64,000 nt of DNA from Nissolia schottii. Its lineage: Eukaryota > Streptophyta > Magnoliopsida > Fabales > Fabaceae. Shown piece by piece: positions 36,356 through 45,981 of the stretch. The position numbers were made by a program, and so were the translations under genes. The stretch is from NCBI GenBank assembly GCA_003254905.1, contig QANU01001885.1, forward strand, positions 237,475 to 301,474, given 5' to 3'. The first letter of the stretch is position 1. Every line of letters begins with the position of its first letter. The notes beneath the pieces were generated by a model that searched no databases, was not told the origin of the DNA, and saw only the letters and a program-made list of their open reading frames with translations.

Positions 36356-36436
36356 NNNNNNNNNNNNNNNNNNNNNNNNNNNNNNNNNNNNNNNNNNNNN
36401 NNNNNNNNNATATATATATATATATATATATATATA
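36328..36436. repeat. (TA)n microsatellite containing an assembly gap
   Basis: TA units on both sides of 54 N bases (36356-36409). The gap is evidently an unresolved long TA tract, so the true length is unknown. Confidence 0.9.
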
Positions 36437-36897
36437 TTACCTTTTGATATTGTTTATTTTATTCAAGATATATTAACGTGTGTTTTTCGTACTAATTAAG
36501 ATTCTTTGAAGATATATATTCCTAATCCAAGCCAACAAGTTTATCAGCTGCTTTCAACGTATACAAGTACTTACCATTTATTTCTTGCGGGCTAAAAAGA
36601 TGTCTATGCCTGCCAATTAAAAGAATATACATACCTATCAAATTGAAACACTTGCACAAGAAGCTTTTAACATGGATCGCCAAAATAACTCCTCCCCAAA
36701 ACCAAAAAATAGAACATACAAGATATTTTTGCATTTAAGATAATCAATTGAGAGATAATAGAAAAAAGGGTCATGATTATTGCACAACAGGTAATTGCAC
36801 ACCCAATGTACACCTAGGGCAATAATTGTCCACGACGCCGCACTCTCAAAAGACATGCCTACTCTCTTAAAAAGCGCATGTGACACACTCCCAACCG
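36437..36897. other. Intergenic DNA
   Basis: No supported gene. Minus-strand frames at 36522-36904 have no recognisable similarity. Confidence 0.4.
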
Positions 36898-37625
36898 TTC
36901 GCATTTCGTCTCAAAGTGCCAACATTTCTTTTCCCACGACATAACCTTTCTTCTCTCATCTTCATCCAAACCTCTCGTCTTCCTTTCTGTCACTGCTTCT
37001 TCTTCGTCCTTCTTCTGCTTTTGCAACAAAATTATCTAACTCTTCCATCATAAGGCTTCCTCGTCTCTGTAACTACTAGTAAGACTCATTTTCTTTTTGC
37101 AAATTGATTGTCGAAATTTTTTGTTATTTTACTTCACGTCAACTTTCCTTTCCCTATTTTTGCTTGCGATCAAAACCATTGGTTATGTCTTGTTGTTTAC
37201 GAAAGTTACGTCTCATTTTACTAACGGTTGTGTTTAGGATATGAAAAGGGTTGTGTCTGAGTAAAATAAATGATTGCGTCTACGATATGAAAAGGGTTGT
37301 GTCTTATTAAAATAAATGGTTGTATCTAGGATATGAAAAGGGTCATTTCTAAGTAAAATAAATGGTTGTGTCTTATTAAAATAAATGGTTCTATCTAAGT
37401 ACTCTCTCATTAAATCCCTTAGCATGTCAACCGTTCATATTTCGTAGAGAGTGCGAAAACCTTTTTTCTCCCACGACAGAACCCTCTTGTCTTCATCCCA
37501 CAAACACAATCCTCTTGTCTTCTTCTCAGTCACTGCTTCTTCTTCGGCCTTCTTCTGCTTTTACAACAACATTTTTCAACTCTTCTATTATAAGGCTTCC
37601 TCATCTCTGTAAGTACTAGTAAGAC
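36898..37625. repeat. Direct duplication of about 190 bp with tandem repeats between copies
   Basis: Copy 1 (about 36898-37085) and copy 2 (about 37430-37625) share cccacgacataacc/cccacgacagaaccc, gtcactgcttcttcttcg, ccttcttctgctttt, ataaggcttcctc and ctctgtaa(c/g)tactagtaag. They are separated by the tandem block at 37228-37400. No protein is obvious; the CT-rich text resembles plant 5' leader sequence. Confidence 0.75.
37228..37400. repeat. Tandem repeat with ggatatgaaaagggttgtg units
   Basis: Three to four units of about 55-57 bp: gtttaggatatgaaaaggg, gtctacgatatgaaaaggg and atctaggatatgaaaaggg, each followed by ...aaaataaatggttg. Confidence 0.8.
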
Positions 37626-38204
37626 CTAACCCTTACTAATTCATTTTTTTTTAAAAGTTAATCGTCAAAACTTTTTATTATTTTAGTATAATAAGTGTGA
37701 AAAAATAAATGTGCAAAAATAATTATCCTTTTTAAAAAAAGAAAGCTTAGAGGGTTCTACACGCACGCACACAGTTGGCATGCCATACAATCAAAAAATA
37801 GAACAAGTGCTGCACAAGTTACAAAGTCCATGCAAACTTTGACCTCTGCCTTATTGGCCAAGGATACAGCGTAATCATTGAGCACGCAAGCTCCACGAGA
37901 AAAGGTCAAAAGCGTAAATTCAACCTCCTAAAGCCGGTTGTTTCAAACTCCAACCCATGTGAAAAATCAAGGTTCGACTCACACCAACGGCACCGCCTCA
38001 AACCAAAAAAACTGAATTCCCTTTCATATGGCGGTTTCCCTCTTCCCTTAAATACAATTCCCCCGTCCTCTCTTTGCAGTTTCCATGAGCAAACTATCTC
38101 GTTTGTTTCTAATGCGCCACCGTTTAAGATTTTTCCCTCTTTTTTTTCTTCCCCTTCAAGTTGGTTTCCAAACATGAACTTCCATTTATGAACTCTCACC
38201 GATT
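37626..38204. other. Upstream region of the SRO gene
   Basis: No separate gene is supported. It holds purine/pyrimidine-rich stretches and several short frames on the minus strand without recognisable similarity. It probably includes the promoter of the gene starting at 38316. Confidence 0.4.
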
Positions 38205-38219
38205 AACTCATATTATACA
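38205..38219 (+). promoter_or_regulatory. Possible TATA element of the SRO gene
   Basis: catattatacac lies about 105 bp before the ATG, a reasonable distance for a core promoter with a short leader. Sequence context only; no transcript evidence. Confidence 0.3.
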
Positions 38220-38315
38220 CTAAGTTCTTCGACCAATCTTTTCATTCTTTGATCTTCGTTTTCCCTCTTGCTCTGTTTGGCGTGTTACTCTCTTTTTTGA
38301 AACTTCTTCGGCATT

Positions 38316-40391
38316 ATGGAGCAGCGACCCCTTGCTTCGGAGATATCGGTCTCTGATTACTCCGGCGACGACGATTCGGTGCTTTCCGACTGCGAGAGCG
38401 GCGTATCCGGCGACGCGGTGCGGCGGCGCAGCCACAACAGCAACCGTGGGCGCCACCTGTTTGACGAAAGGTTTGTTAGGCTCTCGGAAGGCGACAGGGC
38501 AGGGGACCTCGTCCGGAGCAGGTTCGTCCGGGGCCTCGGCTCGCTCGGGATGAGGAGTGACGTCGTTTCGGTCCACAGGAACGCGTGCCGCTCCGTGATG
38601 GCGCAGGCGCGTGTCCACTGCTTCCAGATCTTCGCGCGTGCGGTGGCCAAGTTGCGAGGCGGCGATCCCAATGTGAAGTGTGCTTGGTATGGTGCCTCCG
38701 GTGAGGAAGAAGTGGCCGACATAATCGAACACGGTTTCGGAGGGAAGTCCATGAATAACGGTCTTCGTCTGTCGCCAGATGATTCTCCTCTTGCAAGGCA
38801 CGCGCCAATTCTCAATTAATAATAATAATAATTATTGTTATTATTATTTTATTTTCGATGTTGATTTGCGAATTGTGAATTGTGATTGAATTGACTGAAT
38901 CTGACGTTGATTTTGATCTTTAATTTTTTCAGTGTGAAAAGATGTGGTGTTGACCAAGACGGTGTGAGGCACGTGCTGCTGTGCCGCGTTATCTTGGGGA
39001 GGGTGGAGCTGGTTCCACCTGGCTCCGGGCAATGCGGTTCGAGCTCCGAAGCATACGATTCCGGTGTGGACAGTCTTTCGTCTCCGAAGGAGTATTTTGT
39101 TTGGAGTAGCCGGATCAACACTCATGTCTTGCCTGAATTCGTCATAAGCTTCAAACTCCAACTCCCTCCCTCCAATGGTTGGTCCATGACTTTAAGCGAA
39201 GTTTTGTTTGTGTGATTTTACTCTGAATTAATGCATTTGTTTGATAATTTTATTTTTGTGGTTTGTAGGGCATGTGAGGATTGAAGAGCCTTTGAGAAAA
39301 CCGTCTTCGCCTTGGATGCCATTTCCGGCTCTGATTTCTGTGCTTTCCAAGATTTTGCCTTCATCTGATGTTGTTTTGATATCCGAGTTTCACAAAGATT
39401 ATAAAGTAAGTGACCATTCTGACTTGCATACGGGGTTTCCAATGTGTCATTGTATTTTGTGGTTTATTGAGCTTCCTGTGTTCGACAGGAGAAGAAGATT
39501 TCGCGGCAACAATTGATAAAGAAAGTGAGAACAATAGTGGGAGACAAACTTCTGGTTTCAGCCATAAAGTCTTTTAGGGAGAAGGTACATCTCATCTTCT
39601 TTTGGTTTGATATTAATCTTCATTTTGTTTAATAAGGACGCGTTCCTTGCTTTTCTGTTTGTCTATGATGTAACAAACAGTGGAATGCTAGTCCTGTAGA
39701 TCAACATTGATAGATAGTATTGTTGTGGTTCAAATTAGGCCAAGACAAGATTTCTCTCGCAGCATGCTCTCTGAATTTGAATGCTAAGTCATCATTCATA
39801 ACTGTTGTGCATTTACTGCGCATAACCAACTATTTTCTTTTAAATGTTATGAACTAAATAATATGTGATTTGGGGAACTGATATTGCAAAGCAGAGTTAC
39901 AGTTTTTCTCAAGTAAAAGATATTGAGGTCTTGAAATGCTGGAGCGAGCATGCGCTCGCGTTCGCTTTCGTTTTCGTTTTCGTTTTCGTTCTATTGGCTT
40001 TTAAAAGAGAATATACACCTTTGGCCCAAATAAACAAAAGCTCATTTTAGAGGAATTTTTCTAATTTAGTTTAAATCTCCTCTAGAAAGAAGTATGAAGT
40101 TGAATCCGAAGTTGAAACCATCTTTTATTTAGATGTGGATTCTGTTGTTTCCTTTGTGTATGTATAAGTATAACCATGTTAAATGTTGTTTGTTGAAGTG
40201 TTAACCTAAGTTATAGGGTATAGAAATTGAGTCTATCTGCAATTCTTGCTAGCCAAGTTTGTAGTTTGCAATCCTTTTGAGTATCAGCTTTGTTTTACTA
40301 TTTCTCATGTCGTTCCCTTTTCCCTTTTTGTATTATTTTCATTTATATGTGAATTTGTTTTGTCTTCCAGAAAAATACTTGCAAACTTTAA
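38316..40391 (+). CDS. SRO (Similar to RCD-One) protein with inactive PARP-like and RST regions, five exons
   Basis: SRO proteins are plant nuclear stress and development regulators. They have a PARP-like fold without the usual catalytic triad and an RST domain that binds transcription factors. Exons: 38316-38797, 38933-39177, 39269-39405, 39489-39584 and 40371-40391, giving 326 residues, as expected for the short SRO2-SRO5 class. The N-terminus is acidic/serine-rich (SDYSGDDDSVLSDCESG). The PARP-like part runs from about residue 100 to 245 (WYGASGEEEVADIIEHGFGG, GLRLSPDDSPLA, GVRHVLLCRVILG, SPKEYFVWSSRINTHVLPEF). The RST part is at about 255-320 (PWMPFPALISVLSKILP, ISRQQLIKKVRTIVGDKLL). Intron 1 needs a GC donor (CAAG/GCACGC, 38798); reading through would stop at 38817. 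Introns 2-4 are GT-AG. The last exon (KNTCKL) is the least certain part. Confidence 0.88.
39955..39991. repeat. (TTTTCG)n-type microsatellite in SRO intron 4
   Basis: cgttcgctttcg followed by repeated ttttcg units, about five in a row, an unusually CpG-containing hexamer for an intron. Confidence 0.85.
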
Positions 40392-40497
40392 GCAAGCAAG
40401 GTCATGGAAAACGGACATCCAGCAACATGGACAGAGAATGGTGGCCTTCATGATTTCTATATTAGTCGACAAAGGAGCAGAGTACCACAATACAGGC

Positions 40498-40535
40498 GGT
40501 GACATATGCCCTTACTGGTGACATATGCCCTTACT
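40498..40535 (+). repeat. Perfect 19-bp tandem duplication downstream of the SRO stop
   Basis: ggtgacatatgcccttact occurs twice head to tail, in the probable 3' UTR of the SRO gene. Confidence 0.95.
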
Positions 40536-40539
40536 AACT

Positions 40540-43500
40540 CCATAGACAAACTTAGATTGAGGATGCAACTACTGCTTCAGAAGCAGAGTGGCATTTGTAA
40601 CCTTTTTTTTTTTTTTCATTTTTAGTTACAAGTTGAAATCTTATACTCGCGAATAAGACGTCGTGATTATATTGAATGACTTTATTCTGCCGTCTTAAAA
40701 AATTCAAATAATTTCCGTTTAATATATTTTCTTTGTGCTTGGGTAGCAAAAGTTGAACATGATTAAAAAAATGAATGAGCGAATAGAGCCTATGAAGTTG
40801 GTTAAGGTGGTTTGGTCAAAATAAAAGGATAGTGAAGGCTTCAATTAGGAGACAAGCTAATGGCTCAACCAAACGCTAAACCACTTTCTTTTTGGTGAGG
40901 CTTAGCCACTTTCTTAATGGTTAGAAATCAATGGTTGGATGAGAAATTCATTAAAAAATTTGTCATAAATAAATGTCTTTAAATACAGAGAGTTATTGGT
41001 ATAAAAAAAAATTATATTATAGCATATATGATTCATTTCATTAATTAATAATATATGAGAATAAATTTAATTAAAAATTTTTATTTTTGATTAAACGGAT
41101 ATTGCATGACCAAGCAAACATTTCTTTTTCTTAACCACCACATATTTGGACTGAACTGCCATTTCTCTCTTCCTGTTTTGTTTTACAATTGTAACCCTTT
41201 GATCTACTAAAACAACAGGCAGACGCAGCCCAACGATAATTTGTTAAAAGGCCCATAAAACATGGTATTAATTTTCCGAGTTCCCAATTCGGGTTTGGCG
41301 ATGGCGGGTTTGCCAGCAAGCATGATCCGATAAATTTGAAGACTGCCATAAATAATCTAGTGGGCACGGCGGCACCGTCCTTAGCAATATAGGATTATTA
41401 ATTATGTTTATCAGGCTCTAAGCCTTAGGCTGTTTCACATGGTGACGACTATAAGAGTGTTTTATAATTATGAGAAGGTACATATGTAGTTAAATCTATA
41501 TTCTTTTTATGAATTTAATTTAGTTTTGTGTGCAGTGCCACATTAATTTTTTTAATGCAAAACTTATACCCAATTAATTAACAAGTTATTTTTTTCTCAC
41601 CGACTATAATAGTATACTGTACTTCGTAATATCTTTCAAGCTTCTTATCACTTTAGGTCTTATTTTCTTAAGGAAAAAAAAATTATATTTGAACAAAACT
41701 AAGCCGTTCAGCTGGCCATGATATTCCTTTTTTGGTGCATCTGCTATGATATTTGACTTTATTATTTACTTCAATTCCTTTTGATTTATTATTTAAAAAC
41801 ATATAAAATTTTATTCAACAACATGAAAAGAGTAGGAATAATGAAAATTTACAATTGGAGAAAAGCTAGACGCAGTTGTGCTCCTCTCTTACTTGGCCTT
41901 CACGCTATTAATCTGTCCTCCTTTTTGGCCATGCTATTTTTGTTGATCAGAATAATTTGTGTATATTCTTCATCAAGATATCTCTCTTACTTTATATCGT
42001 TAATGTAACCTCCACAAAATAATATTGTTAATGTATAATTTATTTATTTATTTTCATTTGACTCAAACCATGGCCAAGCCAGTCTCTTTTATACATGTTC
42101 AGCTTATTTAAGAAAAATGTATAAAATGCCACTAGACCCTACATCTCACATGTAAGGAAATAATGCACTCTACCACTAGGTCATCAAATTTATTTATTTA
42201 ACCACTTAAATGATCCCATTTAAAAATATTTTAAAACTTAATTTACTAAGTTACAATCAGATTTCTCAAGTCTCACGTACTCACTTCTTTCATCTCTTGT
42301 AGCGTGGCTCTCTCTTTGAGCCATAATAGAATGAAAGCACAGCTTTTATAAGCTTGTGCACTAAGTTAACTAGGGTTAGTTGTGAATATTAGTTAAGTTA
42401 GTTAGTGTGCTAGCTGTAAGTTAGTTAGCCTGCTTGGGATGCAAGCAACTCAACCTCTCTTGTATATATGTGGAGCATTCTGCTCCAATTAATTCAGAAT
42501 TCATTTTTCACTTCACTCAAACTTCTATCAAGCCACCTCCCATTCTCGTCATCAAAACTCAAACAAATTAAATTAAGCATATGATGCGTCATCTTTGTCA
42601 CTTGGTCATCTGTCTTGTCTTTGCCACGTTGTGTCTCCTTCACTCTGCTGTTCACCTCGTCTCTGTCACTTTGTCGTTTGTGTGTCGTCTCCGCCTATTC
42701 CCACACTAGTCTGCCATTCAATCGCCTCGGCTACTTCGTCGTTGACGTCGCCTACATGCTGTCTCCGCCGGCCCGTTCTCACACTAGTTTACTAATTTCT
42801 GATTTAGATGTTAGTCATTTTAATGAATTTTTTGTTTATGTTGTCTGAAATAGATTTGATAGACAGACAATTAATGTTTCTTTTATTTTTTAGATTGTTG
42901 TTTTTTGAGAAGAGTTTTCTTTTCTAGATCTTCTTTATGTTAATCTGTTGCCAAATTTGATTGGAAATGTTTAAATCTCACTTCCATCTAATTTGTTTAT
43001 TCTCAGTTGATAAAAATTTAGATTTTTTTTATTAGATATATTTTACTCTAAGTTTTATGACAGGTCAAGCTTCTAAATAGGTTTGATCATGCCAAAAGAG
43101 AAAAAATGTCTTTAAGTAGTAGGCTTAGTTCAAACTAAACTTTTTTGACACAAGTCTGCCTTGTTTAGAGCGAGGCCTAGTCTGACTTGTTTCCACCGTT
43201 ACTCATCCCCACCTTGGCCAAAATAAGGAGAATCATAACAATAACAAAGGGAATAACAAAAGCAAAACGAAAGACATTCAAGAAAATACAAAACAATTAG
43301 GGAAAAATGGTTAGGCTATCACAAGTAAAAGGAGGATGAAAGTTTCCCTCAATAACATTCACAAAATGAGAGATTAGAATAGATAGAAAAAACACAAGAA
43401 ATAAAAATAATTAGGGCCATTTGAGTACACAAGTCAAAAGGAACTTATCACAAAAAGAGTTTTTGAAAAGTAACTTATAAATAAGTTATTTTGTATTTAA

Positions 43501-44024
43501 ATGCACAATAGAATAATTTTTTGTTTAAGTGTTTTGAAAAAGTATTTTTTGAGAAGTTAGATATTTTAACTTCTCAAAAAACGTTAAAATTGACTTTTTG
43601 AAAAATAATAAGTTGTTTAACCAAACATAACAAAAATTAAAAATAAAATGTCTGGCTTCTGAAAAGTTAAAAAAGTCCAAAGTTGTGTTATCTAAATATA
43701 CCTTTAGAACTGACACTTGATTAGTTTAATTGGTTCGAGCTTGACATTTATTATGTTTAATAAAGGCCTTAAGTTTTTCAAAGGAAAAAAGAAAAGGAAA
43801 ACAAAGACACCTTAAGTTCGAATGCTTTTAGATAGAAAGGGCTTAATGACATATTTGTATGATTGATTTTTCCATATTAAGTAAAAAAATCATTGACTTT
43901 ACATGTAATCACACATAAGTAAGTGTTCACAAGTAATTCGAAATAGGAACGAAGTTATCTAAGAATAAGTGTTGAAAGATGGATGAAGGAGGTGTTTGGC
44001 AGAGGTCGTGATGTCGAGCTCCTA
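40540..44024. other. Intergenic DNA between the SRO gene and a Copia remnant
   Basis: No supported gene. 42330-42530 has the look of a Copia LTR promoter end (gttagttagtgtgctagctg, cttgtatatatgtggagc), without a partner. 42600-42800 is GC-richer with short frames of no known family. The rest is AT-rich. Confidence 0.4.
43545..43581. repeat. Perfect 15-bp hairpin
   Basis: ttttttgagaagtta and taacttctcaaaaaa flank a 7-base loop. Pairing continues imperfectly outside, suggesting the centre of a MITE at about 43430-43700. Confidence 0.7.
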
Positions 44025-44500
44025 TGTTGACGGCAGGGGGATGTGTCTAAAAAGACACTTTGACGCTCAAGTAACACAAGAATATTGACATCGTTTGATC
44101 TTCACTGTCTTTTCACAGCTTCACAAATCAATCTACTAATTTTCTTTAATAAAATATATACAATCATCAATCTCAAAATCTATCTCAAATCCAAAAATCT
44201 TAATACACCCAATCTCACCATCACAAACTTTCTCCACCTAAAAAGCTAATCTCTCCCATTGTCGCACTATACACAGTGCACACAGTAAAAGCAATTGAAA
44301 AACTTCAATTCTTCACACGCTGACTCTCCATCAGCGCTGCCTCTTCACACACACATGAAAATGAAAGCTTCTAATTAACCTAATACAAGGTTACTCTCGT
44401 GCGACACTAATACATGGCCCAAATAGTAATTTCTTTTTTCCTTTTTTCTTTTCCTATCAAGTGACTATAAGCTCAATCCAAAGTAAAAAATAACTCAACA
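44025..44500 (-). repeat. 3' LTR of the Copia remnant
   Basis: Shares with the other LTR acacaagaatattgacat, cttcactgtcttttcaca, tatctcaaatccaaaaa, atacacccaatctc, gttactctcgtgcg-type phrases and tatcaagtgacta. Confidence 0.75.
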
Positions 44501-44510
44501 AATCGTCGCC

Positions 44511-44784
44511 TTATTTTGCAATTAGGCAGACTGCATGTGTCAATAGCAAGAGCCATAAGACTTTATCAAAGTATGTGCAAATGTAACATTTTTTCTTTGG
44601 CATATTCACACACACTACCTTCTTCCCATTATTATATAATATTTCACCATTATCTTTGTCCACAATAGTCTCTCCCATCAACTTATATAAGTTGTCATTG
44701 ATCTTCTTGCCCTTCACATCAAAGAACCTCTACATACTCCATCCATCGTAGAATATCCATACCCCAAAGCATCAAGCCTACTCA
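44511..44784 (-). pseudogene. Copia gag-pre-integrase fragment
   Basis: The minus strand encodes SRLDALGYGYSTMDGV, then after a frameshift KGKKINDNLYKLMGET. This is the arrangement of the domain between protease and integrase in plant Copia polyproteins. Degenerate and truncated. Confidence 0.55.
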
Positions 44785-45350
44785 CACTATTAGAAACACG
44801 GTAATTAATGTTAGAAAATTACCGTAAAAAAACGGTATTATCGTTGGAAAGCACAAAAAAATGATAGTAATGGTTTTTAAGTTGAACCGGAGCAATTTTG
44901 GTCACGATTACCGTCGAAAAATATATTTTAACGGTAACACCACCGATAGTAGTTGGCTCCAAGTGATGTGAGGTGAGGCGAACGTCTTACCGTCAGAAGT
45001 TACCGACGGTAAAACAAAGCATTTTTTAGTCTTAAATTTACTGTCGGGGACGTTCGACAGTATGTGTACTGAAAACTTTTGGAATTATTGTTGTCGTTTG
45101 CGTCAGGTAAATCCAATGATAAGAGGTTGGAAATTTGAGGAGACCCACGTGCTCCCTATACATGTGACATTCGAGTAGTTACCGTTAGAATTGTTCGATG
45201 GCAACAGGGTCAGAATATGTAGAGACACACTTTTTTTCCACGTTTGTAACGTTAGACTAATTACCATCAGAGAAATCTGACGATAAGGGTATCGAAATAT
45301 GAACAGGCGTGCATTTTTCCCACGCTTTTAACGTTCGACTAATTACCATC
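44785..45350. mobile_element. CACTA-like sequence lodged inside the Copia remnant
   Basis: Begins CACTATTAGAAACACGG, a CACTA-type terminus, and contains inverted subterminal words (aattaccgtaaaaaaacgg, accgtcagaagttaccgac, gactaattaccatc). A matching right terminus was not found. Confidence 0.5.
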
Positions 45351-45443
45351 TAGGGCTTTAACTAGTCTTTGTTGCACCAAAATGTCGTTCACATTACTCT
45401 GCCACAAACAGAAATTTCTTTTGCCATCAAAGAGCTCCATATC
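45351..45443 (-). pseudogene. Copia gag N-terminal fragment
   Basis: Minus-strand reading MELFDGKRNFCLWQS, then NVNDILVQQRLVKAL. This matches the well-known start of plant Copia gag (F-DGK-NF-LW, then -LVQQGL-KAL). It stops at the CACTA-like insert. Confidence 0.75.
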
Positions 45444-45517
45444 ATCCAATTCCTAAGCCTTGCATCATAGCCATAAGAAGCACCAAAAGCAAGATCAGAA
45501 CCTACTCTATTACCATT

Positions 45518-45981
45518 TGTTGAAAAAAATCACCTAACCCCGCAAATCATAGTAGAAAAATAAAGAAAAAGAGCACAAGATTATTGACATGGTTTGACCT
45601 TCACTGTCTTTTCACAACTTCATAAATCAATCCACTAATTTTCTTTAACAAAATACAATTACCAATCTCAATCTATCTCAAATCCAAAAACTTCAATACA
45701 CCCAATCTCCCAAACACAAACTTTCTACACCTAAAAGGCAAATCTCTCTCTCATTGTCACACTATACACAATGCACACACTAAAAACCAATTGAAAAACT
45801 TCGATTTTTCACACTTTGACTCTCCATTGGCACTACCTTTTCGTGTGAGTGAGTGTATATGTGTGTGTGTTATAATACAAGGTTACTCACGTGCAACATT
45901 AATACAAGGCCCAAATATTAATTTTTTTTACTTCTTATTTCCCTATCAAGTGACTACAATCCAAAACAAAAATCCCCAACA
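45518..45981 (-). repeat. 5' LTR of the Copia remnant
   Basis: TGTTGAAA at one end and CCCCAACA at the other, with the degenerate primer-binding site just outside 45518. Confidence 0.75.

Larger units (their letters stand above)
44025..45981 (-). mobile_element. Degenerate Ty1/Copia retrotransposon with both LTRs
   Basis: Two related LTRs (44025-44500 and 45518-45981), both beginning TGTTGA and ending CAACA, flank about 1 kb of interior. On the minus strand the right LTR is the 5' LTR. It is followed after two bases by tggtaatagagtagg, a mutated form of the plant Copia primer-binding site tggtatcagagcagg (initiator Met-tRNA). The interior keeps a gag start (45443-45351) and a gag-pre-integrase piece (44784-44511), separated by CACTA-like sequence. 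Reverse transcriptase and integrase are absent. LTR divergence is considerable, so the insertion is old. No exact target duplication was found. Confidence 0.8.

Noticed and set aside
36522..36904. Small membrane-protein frames on the minus strand
   Set aside because: Hydrophobic content arises from T/A-rich sequence; no similarity and no gene structure.
38220..38815. Several long minus-strand and alternative-frame open frames over the first SRO exon
   Set aside because: They overlap the well-supported plus-strand exon, which is GC-rich and so has few stops in any frame; none shows family motifs.
42330..42530. Complete Copia LTR
   Set aside because: The text looks LTR-like and has a TATA motif, but no second LTR, primer site or TG…CA pair could be assigned.
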